In this document: positions 53,771 through 60,486 of the stretch, in pieces
How positions within the stretch are numbered: position 1 is the first letter of the stretch
Layout of the letters: the number at the start of each line of letters is the position of its first letter
Assembly: GCA_902825775.1 (NCBI GenBank)
Contig: CADECF010000006.1
Span: forward strand, 93,759-157,758
Length of the DNA: 64,000 nucleotides
DNA from: an uncultured Lysobacteraceae bacterium
Lineage (GTDB): Bacteria > Pseudomonadota > Gammaproteobacteria > Xanthomonadales > Xanthomonadaceae
Direction: 5' to 3'
Notes under the pieces: generated by a model
The model's input: the letters and a program-made list of their open reading frames with translations, nothing else
What the model was told of the DNA's origin: nothing
Database searches by the model: none
Made by a program: the position numbers and the translations under genes

Positions 53771-55024
53771 ATGTCCGGAACCCTGCTCTACGCCCAGTCC
53801 GGCGGCGTCACCGCCGTCATCAACGCTTCGGCCAGCGCCGTCATCGCCGAGGCCCGCGCCCGCAAGGTCAAGGTATTGGCCGCGCGCAACGGCATCCTGG
53901 GCGCGCTGCGCGAGGAGCTGATCGACACCTCCAAGGAATCGGCCGCCGCCATCCGCGCCCTGGCCCACACCCCGGGCGGTGCCTTCGGCTCGTGCCGGGT
54001 CAAGCTGAAATCGCTGGAAGCCGACCGCGCCAAGTACGAGCGCCTGCTGGCGGTGTTCAAGGCCCACGACGTGCGCTGGTTCCTCTACAACGGCGGCAAC
54101 GATTCGGCCGACACGGCGCTCAAGGTGTCCAAGCTGGCGGCCGAGTTCGACTACCCGCTGACCTGCATCGGCGTACCCAAGACGGTCGACAACGACCTGG
54201 CCGTGACCGACTGCTGCCCCGGTTTCGGCTCGGCGGCAAAATACACCGCGGTCTCGGTCCGCGAATGCGCGCTGGATGTGGCCGCGATGGCCGAAACCTC
54301 CACCAAGGTCTTCGTCTACGAAGCCATGGGCCGCCACGCCGGCTGGCTGGCCGCCGCGGGCGGCCTGGCCGGCAAGACCGCGGACGACGCGCCGCATCTG
54401 ATCCTGTTCCCGGAACGCCCTTACGACGAGGCGGATTTCATCGCGCAGGTGAAGAAGATCGTCGCGCGCGTCGGCTACTGCGTGGTGGTGGCCAGCGAAG
54501 GCATCCGCACGGCCGACGGTAAGTTCGTCGCCGATGCCGGCGGCGGCAAGGATTCGTTCGGGCATACGCAATTGGGCGGCGTGGCTTCGTTCTTGGCCGG
54601 CCGCGTCAAAGACCAGCTCGGCATGAAAGTGCATTGGACGCTACCCGACTATCTGCAACGCTCAGCGCGGCACTTGGCTTCCAAGACGGATTTGGATCAG
54701 GCGATGGCCGTCGGCAAGGCCGCGGTGCAATACGCGCTGAAAGGGATGAATGCGACGATGCCGGTGATCAAGCGCACGTCAGATTCGCCGTATCGCTGGA
54801 AGATCGAACCGGCGGCGTTGGAGAAAGTCGCCAATCATGAGAAGACGATGCCGGCGAATTTCATTCGCAAGGATGGTTATGGTATCACCGCGGCCGCACG
54901 CAAATATCTGGAACCGTTGATTCGTGGCGAAGCGCCGCCGCCTTATGGGCGGGATGGGATTCCGAATTACGTCGAGCTGAAGAATGTCGCCGTCAAACAA
55001 AAGCTGCCGGCGTGGAAGGAGTGA
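53771..55024 (+). CDS. pfp: Pyrophosphate-dependent 6-phosphofructokinase
   Basis: A 417-aa group II PFK. The active site reads GGNDS (108-112), with Asp111 where ATP-dependent PFKs have Gly, and PKTVDND (136-142), with Lys137 in place of Gly; both are the markers of PPi use. It reversibly phosphorylates fructose 6-phosphate with pyrophosphate. Xanthomonadales generally use this enzyme instead of ATP-PFK. The integron-like array begins about 75-130 nt after its stop. Confidence 0.95.
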   Translation: MSGTLLYAQSGGVTAVINASASAVIAEARARKVKVLAARNGILGALREELIDTSKESAAAIRALAHTPGGAFGSCRVKLKSLEADRAKYERLLAVFKAHDVRWFLYNGGNDSADTALKVSKLAAEFDYPLTCIGVPKTVDNDLAVTDCCPGFGSAAKYTAVSVRECALDVAAMAETSTKVFVYEAMGRHAGWLAAAGGLAGKTADDAPHLILFPERPYDEADFIAQVKKIVARVGYCVVVASEGIRTADGKFVADAGGGKDSFGHTQLGGVASFLAGRVKDQLGMKVHWTLPDYLQRSARHLASKTDLDQAMAVGKAAVQYALKGMNATMPVIKRTSDSPYRWKIEPAALEKVANHEKTMPANFIRKDGYGITAAARKYLEPLIRGEAPPPYGRDGIPNYVELKNVAVKQKLPAWKE

Positions 55025-55097
55025 ACAAGACACCCAACCCACCGCTCGAGGATTAATATCTTCTCGCATGCGATTGATTTTTAGGAAAGATTGATTA

Positions 55098-55126
55098 TTG
55101 ACCTAAGCAATTGCAGACTTGGTTAT
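55098..55126 (+). promoter_or_regulatory. Candidate cassette promoter
   Basis: TTGACC (55098-55103) and GGTTAT (55121-55126) are 17 nt apart, just before the first cassette core. The -10 match is poor. It is the only -35-like hexamer with correct spacing in the gap between pfp and the first cassette gene. Confidence 0.3.
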
Positions 55127-55157
55127 GCCCCTCTTTGGGGTCTAAATGTAGTTAGGC
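55101..55157 (+). other. attI-like site or divergent attC at the array start
   Basis: GTTAGGC at 55151-55157 is a canonical integron core and matches the R'' (GCCTAAC) at the end of the first cassette. Upstream, GGTCTAAATGTA precedes it in the manner of an attI simple site. ACCTAAG at 55101-55107 could be an R''-like core of a divergent 57-bp attC, with CCCC / GGGG between. The conserved interior of the other attC sites is absent. No integrase gene lies on either side. Confidence 0.55.
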
Positions 55158-55175
55158 CGCATTGGGGAGAATGCA

Positions 55176-55532
55176 GTGGCTGATGCATCAACAATTGCAG
55201 CATTCCTAGGCGGCCTTGGCGCCGGCTCTGTTGTCACCGCCATTCTTCAACACTATTTGTCGCGCCGTGCGCAGCAGGTTGATGCACTCCGCAAAGACCG
55301 GACTGAGGTGTATGCCGGTCTGCTACAAGCGCTGGAGTCGCTTGAGGTGGCCGACTCCCAGGAGAACAAGAAGCGCTTTGGCATGTGGGTCGCTCGAGCC
55401 CAAGTAATTGCTTCTACTGGAGTAATTGAGGCTATTGCTGCAATGCGCCTCACGCCACCAAATTCGGCCCAGCGAGACAGCGCTCTAGCGTCCTTGCTTC
55501 GGTGCATGCGCTCGGACCTTCATCCGTCGTAG
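55176..55532 (+). CDS. Cassette 1: small membrane-anchored protein, unknown
   Basis: A 118-aa protein read from GTG with GGGGAGA six nt upstream. Residues 6-25 (TIAAFLGGLGAGSVVTAILQ) form one membrane helix; the remainder is helical and charged (RRAQQVDALRKDRTEVYAGL). I do not recognise the family; single-helix proteins with a similar R-x-R-x(8)-R-x-E-x-Y-A pattern are frequent in mobile islands. Composition is less GC-rich than the chromosome around it. It fills the first cassette between 55151 and the attC at 55539. Confidence 0.65.
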   Translation: MADASTIAAFLGGLGAGSVVTAILQHYLSRRAQQVDALRKDRTEVYAGLLQALESLEVADSQENKKRFGMWVARAQVIASTGVIEAIAAMRLTPPNSAQRDSALASLLRCMRSDLHPS

Positions 55533-55538
55533 CATGCG

Positions 55539-55598
55539 GCCTAACAATTCATTCAAGCCGAACCCGCTTCGCGGGTCGGCTTAATTCAGGCGTTAGAC
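55539..55598 (+). other. attC site 1
   Basis: R'' GCCTAAC, conserved AATTCATTCAAGCCGA, central hairpin CCCGCTTCGCGGG, TCGGCTTAATTCAGGC and R' GTTAGAC. Its R'' is the exact complement of the cassette's 5' core GTTAGGC. Confidence 0.9.
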
Positions 55599-55614
55599 GT
55601 CATCGGGAAGGCAC

Positions 55615-56535
55615 ATGGGTCTTTTGGCAGAAATTCAAGCTTCGGTTGTTGAAGGCCAGTCTGAGATCGCGCCGATATTGCTCAAGCTCCGACTTCTCGC
55701 CGCGCGACTTGGCAGCCAATCGCTCGCTGATTGGGTAAAGCATGAATCGGAGGGGTATCCCGCAGACGTGGAGGTCCCTGACTATCGAGTTCTTGGGGTC
55801 GCCTATCACGGCACATTCTCAGGGCCATTTGGTGCCGGGATCAAGAATGCACCGCTTTCGCCATATCTAATCGAGAAATTTGCTGGCGAAAGCTGGACTC
55901 ACTTCCAGATGAGGCAGAGTATCGCTGCAGTAGATGAGTTACTTTCCAACTCCAAGAAAGGCGGCTCACTACAAATTGAAGCCGCCAACCTGATCTTGTT
56001 GCTGCAAGGAAAGATTTATGAAGACTACGCTTGTAACTCGGTAACAGGAACGATCTCTCGCGCATCTTTAGCCGCAATTCGTCACGCCGTTATGAATCGC
56101 ATTCTTGAGCTTACTATTGAGATAGAAAAGTCGGTTCCGGAGGCAGCAGGCGTCACACTGGCAAATACGGGTAATCTCTCGGGCAACGTGGCGGGTGTCA
56201 CTACTCAGATTGCGCAGCAAATCATATATGGCAACTACACGGCCGTGTCTGCTCAGAGCGGCGCAACCGTGTCAGTTTCCATCGATACGGGCAACAAGAT
56301 CTCATTGTCTCAGTATCTCGTGCAGGCCGGGTTACCGGAGGACGATGCGCAGGAGCTCGCGGAGCTTGCGGCGTCTGAAAAGCCCGAGAGTACAAGCGAG
56401 CCGATGGGCCCGAAGGTGAAAGATTGGCTTCTCAAGAACCTCAAGAAGGCGGGCGCAGGCACGTGGAAGGTCGGCTTGGCAGTTGCCACCGACGTCATCA
56501 AAGAAGGCCTGCTGAAGTACTACGGGCTCAAATGA
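55615..56535 (+). CDS. Cassette 2: AbiTii-domain protein
   Basis: A 306-aa protein. Residues 1-~180 match the AbiTii domain of abortive-infection proteins (LLAEIQASVVEGQSEIAPIL, LRLLAARLGSQSLADWVKHE, SEGYP). A Ser/Thr/Asn-rich middle (about 183-222) looks beta-structured. The C-terminus has DDAQELAELAASE and an amphipathic helix ending TWKVGLAVATDVIKEGLLKY. AbiTii proteins are linked to phage exclusion, but the toxic action is not established to my knowledge. GGGAAGG precedes the ATG. The stop is 1 nt from the attC, as usual for a cassette gene. Confidence 0.8.
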   Translation: MGLLAEIQASVVEGQSEIAPILLKLRLLAARLGSQSLADWVKHESEGYPADVEVPDYRVLGVAYHGTFSGPFGAGIKNAPLSPYLIEKFAGESWTHFQMRQSIAAVDELLSNSKKGGSLQIEAANLILLLQGKIYEDYACNSVTGTISRASLAAIRHAVMNRILELTIEIEKSVPEAAGVTLANTGNLSGNVAGVTTQIAQQIIYGNYTAVSAQSGATVSVSIDTGNKISLSQYLVQAGLPEDDAQELAELAASEKPESTSEPMGPKVKDWLLKNLKKAGAGTWKVGLAVATDVIKEGLLKYYGLK

Positions 56536-56536
56536 C

Positions 56537-56596
56537 GTCTAACAGTTCATTCAAGCCGACGCCGCTTCGCGGCGCGGCTTAATTCAGGCGTTATGT
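56537..56596 (+). other. attC site 2
   Basis: R'' GTCTAAC (complement of the cassette 5' core GTTAGAC), conserved interior, central hairpin CGCCGCTTCGCGGCG, R' GTTATGT. 60 bp, same orientation as site 1. Confidence 0.92.
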
Positions 56597-56600
56597 GCTT

Positions 56601-57311
56601 ATGGAAATTCCGTCGCATCAACTGGAAAACATCGAGAACTTGCATCTTGTTTTCCGCGGCTATCGGAGCCATGACGGATTTGGGCATTGGTACCGCGGGC
56701 AGGCTGACACAAGCTGGCAACTTCTCCCCAAAGCAGGAAGGCCGGAGTACCACCTGCCTGACAACCGAGATTTAGGTCGGTTTCGCAATTGGTGCCAGCA
56801 GGCAATTGCCTACTCTTCATTGCCGAGCAATGACCTTGAGAGGCTAGCAATAGCCCAGCATCACGGCCTAGCCACAAGATTACTGGATTGGACAAAGAAC
56901 CCTCTCGTCGCATGCTTCTTCGCCTGCTGTGAATCGCCAGATTCGGATGGTTCTGTATACATACTCGAGACTCCGGAACACCTTCTAACGGACAAGAGCA
57001 CAATTGGCGACATCACAAATAACACCGGCGTTTTTGGCTATATCCCTAATGCTATTACGCCTCGTGTTCTAAACCAGAAGGGACTCTTTACCGTTCACTG
57101 TGATGCCTCACAAGAGATTGCCGCAACTTGCTCGCGGATCCAGGGAAAATTCTGCAATATCTTGCAGCTAGTAATCCCTACTCGACTGAAAAGAGAAGTA
57201 ATCGATCTCCTGGATGACTACGGGGTTGATCGTTCAGCGTTGTTTCCAGACCTGGATGGGTTGTCATCTCACATCAATCGACACACTCTTCGCATCAAAT
57301 CGCGCACATAA
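56601..57311 (+). CDS. Cassette 3: FRG-domain protein
   Basis: A 236-aa protein whose N-terminal ~120 residues are an FRG domain: LVFRGYR, then WYRGQADTSWQLLPKAGR (30-47), and LAIAQHHGLATRLLDWTKNP (82-101) with PLVACFFACC. FRG proteins are found in defence islands, toxin-like genes and some phages; their activity is unproven. The C-terminal part (residues 150-236) is unrecognised. The ATG at 56601 is 5 nt after the attC core and lacks a clear ribosome site; a GTG at 56595 is an alternative. The stop TAA is inside the next attC core. Confidence 0.85.
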   Translation: MEIPSHQLENIENLHLVFRGYRSHDGFGHWYRGQADTSWQLLPKAGRPEYHLPDNRDLGRFRNWCQQAIAYSSLPSNDLERLAIAQHHGLATRLLDWTKNPLVACFFACCESPDSDGSVYILETPEHLLTDKSTIGDITNNTGVFGYIPNAITPRVLNQKGLFTVHCDASQEIAATCSRIQGKFCNILQLVIPTRLKREVIDLLDDYGVDRSALFPDLDGLSSHINRHTLRIKSRT

Positions 57312-57365
57312 CAATTCATTCAAGCCGACGCCGCTTCGCGGCGCGGCTTAATTCAGGCGTTAGGT
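57306..57365 (+). other. attC site 3
   Basis: R'' ACATAAC (complement of GTTATGT), interior identical to site 2 apart from one base near R'', R' GTTAGGT. The FRG gene ends inside R''. Confidence 0.92.
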
Positions 57366-57370
57366 GTGCA

Positions 57371-57589
57371 ATGGCAACTCCAACCATCAAAGAGCAAGAT
57401 CCGACGGTGTTGGCAACCCTGCCTCTAGATCAGCTCAATCATGAGATTGGGCGTTGCCTCTGGGGTTACGAGAACGGCGGGACGTCTCAAGGCCGTAAGT
57501 CGTTCTTCAAACGCCTAGTGATGCTGGAGGGGATTAGGGAGCAGGTTCATGGCATTACGGCAAAGCAGCGAGCGTTCCGGACAAGGTGA
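57371..57589 (+). CDS. Cassette 4: small protein of unknown function
   Basis: A 72-aa soluble protein (MATPTIKEQDPTVLATLPLD at the start, basic helical tail ending AKQRAFRTR). I do not recognise a family. Its ribosome site may be the AGGTG of the attC R' core (GTTAGGTG), 5 nt from the ATG. Its whole cassette is 314 nt. Confidence 0.6.
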   Translation: MATPTIKEQDPTVLATLPLDQLNHEIGRCLWGYENGGTSQGRKSFFKRLVMLEGIREQVHGITAKQRAFRTR

Positions 57590-57619
57590 GGCCAAGTTCG
57601 TGGCCTGCGGACACAGCAC

Positions 57620-57679
57620 ACCTAACAATTCATTCAAGCCGATGCCACTTCGTGGCACGGCTTAATTCAGGCGTTAGGA
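57620..57679 (+). other. attC site 4
   Basis: R'' ACCTAAC (complement of the cassette 5' core GTTAGGT), central hairpin TGCCACTTCGTGGCA, R' GTTAGGA. Compensating base changes in the hairpin stem relative to sites 2 and 3 keep it paired. Confidence 0.92.
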
Positions 57680-57680
57680 C

Positions 57681-57762
57681 CGTAGGCTGGGTTGGCCACA
57701 TCAACCCAGCATCGCCGTTGAACCGGGAAAGGGCTGGGTTAGTGAAGCCAACCCAGCCTACG
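57681..57762. repeat. Palindromic repeat, family H
   Basis: Arms CGTAGGCTGGGTTGGC and complement GCCAACCCAGCCTACG. Partial members recur near 58931 and 60948. It begins 2 nt after the attC site 4 core. Confidence 0.75.
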
Positions 57763-57796
57763 AACTCCAGTTCACCGAAACAATCGGGAGGACCCC

Positions 57797-58333
57797 ATGA
57801 AACCGATTTTGTTCGCAGCCATCATCGGCTACGGAATCGCAGGGCACGCCAACGGGCAAGATGGAGGATCACCCATGATCGCCAACGTTAAATACGGCCA
57901 CACCAATTTGATAGCAAAAGACTGGCGAGCGCTGTCCCGCTTCTATCAGGACGTTTTTGGATGTACGCCCGTTCCGCCGGAGCGCGACTTCAAGGGACCG
58001 GACCTGGAACGAGGCACAGGCATTCCCGGCGCGCAGTTGCGCGGCGAACATCTGCGGCTTCCGGGCTACGGCCCGGAAGGACCGACGCTCGAAATATTCA
58101 ACTACAACATCCTTGAAGAAAAACCAGGGATTGCGGTGAACCGCCCGGGCTTTGGCCACATCGCATTCGTGGTCGATGACGTGCCGGCGGCTCGAAAAGC
58201 CGTGCTCGCTGCGGGAGGGCAACCGGTGGGTGAGGTGGTCACACTGACTAATGCGCTAGGCAAGCAGCTCACCTGGGTATACGTCACCGACCCGGAAGGT
58301 AACGTCTTGGAGCTTCAGTCGCGGCCAAAATAG
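57797..58333 (+). CDS. VOC superfamily protein with N-terminal hydrophobic leader
   Basis: A 178-aa VOC protein. The first ~22 residues (MKPILFAAIIGYGIAGHANG) read as a signal peptide, so it may be exported. The domain follows with VKYGHTNLIAKDWRALSRFY, GFGHIAFVVDDVPAARKAV and VTDPEGNVLELQS. A second ATG at 57875 (MIANVKYGH) would give a cytoplasmic form. It sits in the region downstream of attC 4 that does not look like a normal cassette. Confidence 0.8.
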   Translation: MKPILFAAIIGYGIAGHANGQDGGSPMIANVKYGHTNLIAKDWRALSRFYQDVFGCTPVPPERDFKGPDLERGTGIPGAQLRGEHLRLPGYGPEGPTLEIFNYNILEEKPGIAVNRPGFGHIAFVVDDVPAARKAVLAAGGQPVGEVVTLTNALGKQLTWVYVTDPEGNVLELQSRPK

Positions 58334-58338
58334 CCAAC

Positions 58339-58445
58339 GTAGCCCGGGTAAGCGCAACGCACCCGGGTGTGCGTTGTCGCAGCCGAAATGTTCGATCGTT
58401 TCATGCCGGACGACATCCCGGGTGCGCTGCGCTTACCCGGGCTAC
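58339..58445. repeat. Palindromic repeat, family B copy 6 (107-bp form)
   Basis: Arms GTAGCCCGGGTAAGCGCAAC and complement with a long centre. It is a near-copy, centre included, of the element at 59031-59137, so both derive from one duplication. Confidence 0.82.
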
Positions 58446-58517
58446 GTTCGTCGACCATGGCGTACCGTCAGAGACTGTTTTTGATAATGGTGTCTCAACC
58501 CACTCGAAGGAAATAAA

Positions 58518-58898
58518 GTGGCCCGTCAGATTATCTTCACTTCCAAGGCCGCCAAGCCGCCGCAGACGTACAGTCAAGCGGTCAAGGCAGCCGGTTTGGT
58601 GTTCGTCTCCGGCACAAGTCCAGCCGATCCCGCTACAGGCGCCCTGGTCGGCACGACGATCCAGGAGCAAACCCGTCAGTGCTTGGCCAACATACAAGCC
58701 ATCCTCGAGGAAGCAGGCAGTTCTCTCGACAAGATAGTCAGCGCCACGATCGTGCTGGCGGATGAAGATGACTTCGCCGGCATGAATGAAGAGTGGCTCA
58801 AGTGGTTCCCTTCCGATCCTCCCGCCCGGCAGGGCGCCAAACTGCCTGCGCGCATCCCCGGCCTGAAGGTTTCCATTGCGGCAATCGCCGAGGCTTAA
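58518..58898 (+). CDS. RidA family protein (second copy)
   Basis: A 126-aa RidA-family protein (PQTYSQAVKAAGLVFVSGTS, LANIQAILEEAGSSLDKIVS, PARQGAKLPARIPGLKVSIA). The Arg at the equivalent of the classical substrate-binding residue lies in PARQGAKL, and the YSQA motif is kept, but it is distant from the ridA at 11241. The deaminase role is uncertain. The stop TAA lies inside a GCTTAAC core of a relic half attC. Flanking it are a duplicated 26-28 nt motif and duplicated family B palindromes. Confidence 0.82.
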   Translation: MARQIIFTSKAAKPPQTYSQAVKAAGLVFVSGTSPADPATGALVGTTIQEQTRQCLANIQAILEEAGSSLDKIVSATIVLADEDDFAGMNEEWLKWFPSDPPARQGAKLPARIPGLKVSIAAIAEA

Positions 58899-58914
58899 CG
58901 CTTCCTTCAAGCGA
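58893..58914 (+). other. Half attC relic
   Basis: GCTTAAC followed by GCTTCCTTCAAGCGA, which matches the conserved R''-L'' half of the array's attC sites at 11 of 15 positions after a valid core. The right half is missing; a family H repeat follows instead. GCTTAAC is the exact complement of the GTTAAGC core at 59846. Confidence 0.5.
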
Positions 58915-59030
58915 AACGGCCGTCGGCAGGCCGTAGGCCGGGTTGGCTTCATCAATCCAGCATAAAAACGGTGCCAGAGACCGTTTTTTAATAGTGTCCG
59001 ACTCTGTTTGTCCTCGTGATAACAGCTACC

Positions 59031-59137
59031 GTAGCCCGGGTAAGCGCAGCGCACCCGGGTATGCGTTATCCCAGCCGCGATGCTCGACCATTTGATGCCG
59101 GACGGCACCCCGGGTGCGCTACGCTTACCCGGGCTAC
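59031..59137. repeat. Palindromic repeat, family B copy 7 (107-bp form)
   Basis: Near-copy of 58339-58445 (same arms, same centre order ATGCCGGACG with several substitutions). It ends 57 nt before the GNAT gene start. Confidence 0.82.
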
Positions 59138-59194
59138 ACCGCTGACGGCGGGTTAGAACCCGCCCACGGGACCTATCTTGGTTCGAGGCAGACC

Positions 59195-59734
59195 GTGACA
59201 GACCAGACAATCAAGACCGCTACGGCATCCGATGAAAAGCCGGTCGTTGCCGTCATGCTATTGGCGTTCAGCACAGACCCCGCGACGCGTTGGACGTGGC
59301 CAGAGCCGCAGCAGTACCTCGAGCATTTCCCGAAGTTCGTCGAGACGCTAGGCGGCAAGGCGATCGCGCACGGGGGCGGCTACTGCGTCGACGGCTACGC
59401 CGGCGCTGCGCTGTGGCTGCCGCCGGGAGTGGGCCCCGAAGAAGAAAAGCTGACGGCGTTGTTCGAGCGCACTGCCCATGGCCCGGCAAAAAAAGACTTG
59501 CTTGCGGTATTCGAACAGATGGGCCGTTATCACCCGCAAGAGCCGCATTGGTATTTGCCGTTCATCGGGGTCGACCCGCAGCAGCAGTGCGATCGCGACC
59601 GCACGTTGGCTTACCTCGAATCCAGCAATCCCAAGAATATCCCGCTCTACGAACGGCACGGGTTCGAGCTGTTGGGCACTATCCAGGCTGGAAGCTCGCC
59701 GCCTATCTTTTCGATGCTTCGCAAACCACGCTGA
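59195..59734 (+). CDS. GNAT acetyltransferase lacking the acetyl-CoA loop
   Basis: A 179-aa GNAT-like protein. The N-terminal part (TIKTATASDEKPVVAVMLLA, YCVDGYAGAALWLPPG) and the end (AYLESSNPKNIPLYERHGFE) are clear family segments. Between them, where LPLIGVDPxxQGxGxGxxL is expected, the text goes from WYLPFIGVDPQQQ directly to CDRDRTLAYLE. About 17 residues with the Q/RxxGxG/A pyrophosphate loop are gone, in frame. The protein is therefore unlikely to bind acetyl-CoA. The GTG at 59195 has GAGG upstream. Confidence 0.7.
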   Translation: MTDQTIKTATASDEKPVVAVMLLAFSTDPATRWTWPEPQQYLEHFPKFVETLGGKAIAHGGGYCVDGYAGAALWLPPGVGPEEEKLTALFERTAHGPAKKDLLAVFEQMGRYHPQEPHWYLPFIGVDPQQQCDRDRTLAYLESSNPKNIPLYERHGFELLGTIQAGSSPPIFSMLRKPR

Positions 59735-59792
59735 TATTCGTGGGGCGGGTTGAAACCCGCCCTACGGGTCCTGCAAGATTCAACCGCATGCA

Positions 59793-59852
59793 ACCTAGTA
59801 ATTCATTCAAGCCGAATCCGCTTCGCGGCTCGGCTTAACTCAGGCGTTAAGC
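59793..59852 (+). other. attC site 5 (damaged R'')
   Basis: Conserved interior AATTCATTCAAGCCGAATCC, central TCCGCTTCGCGG, one change (AACTCAGG), R' GTTAAGC. R'' reads ACCTAGT, not a valid core, and does not complement the GTTAGGA core that opens this block. Confidence 0.82.
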
Positions 59853-59855
59853 GTC

Positions 59856-60479
59856 ATGGCCAAATTCATTAACAATCTGACCTTAGTTGTAGCGATGCTT
59901 GCGGCTCAATCCTGCGATGCGACATCCCATATTGATCGCGCCGCGTGTCCGAGCAAATCAGCAGACGACTACTACTTTGCAAATAACGCTTTTAACCAAA
60001 CAGATAAACGTTCCGATCAATTTATCCGCCACAGGTACTCCAAGCACTTATCCGCCATGGGCGAACCGTCTATTTCCTGCGGACAACCAGGCGATGCCTA
60101 CCGCTTTACGTGGCTGCGCACATTTCACCATCCTGTTGTTGTGCGGGTAAGCGGCATGGGAAATCACGCAATTGTCCAAGCCGTCGAACTGGATGGCGCT
60201 GGCGGATACGAGCCGGGCAAGGTACTCCGCCGCATCGAGAAGACGCTGTCAGCTGGTGAATTCGAAAAGCTAAAGAGCTCTTTTTCTACAGCGGAGTTTG
60301 GTTCAATGCTTACTTCTGAAAAGCGCGAAGGGCTTGACGGCTCCGAGTGGATTGTCGAGATGTCGGACAATGGTAAATATCACTTGGTTGTACGTTGGTC
60401 CCCGGATACCGGGCCGATTCGTGATATCGGCTCCCGCTTCCTTGCTCTTACCGGATGGACGTTTGACGAAGTGTATTAG
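59856..60479 (+). CDS. Cassette 6: exported protein of unknown function
   Basis: A 207-aa protein with a signal-like N-terminus (FINNLTLVVAMLAAQSC, residues 4-20). The mature part has three more Cys at most (RAACPSK, SISCGQPGD), a central FTWLRTFHHPVVVRVSGM, and GSEWIVEMSDNGKYHLVVRW near the C-terminus. I do not recognise a family. Composition is AT-richer than the chromosome. The ATG is 3 nt after the attC core, so it may use the upstream attC RNA as leader. Confidence 0.65.
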   Translation: MAKFINNLTLVVAMLAAQSCDATSHIDRAACPSKSADDYYFANNAFNQTDKRSDQFIRHRYSKHLSAMGEPSISCGQPGDAYRFTWLRTFHHPVVVRVSGMGNHAIVQAVELDGAGGYEPGKVLRRIEKTLSAGEFEKLKSSFSTAEFGSMLTSEKREGLDGSEWIVEMSDNGKYHLVVRWSPDTGPIRDIGSRFLALTGWTFDEVY

Positions 60480-60486
60480 CAACGAC

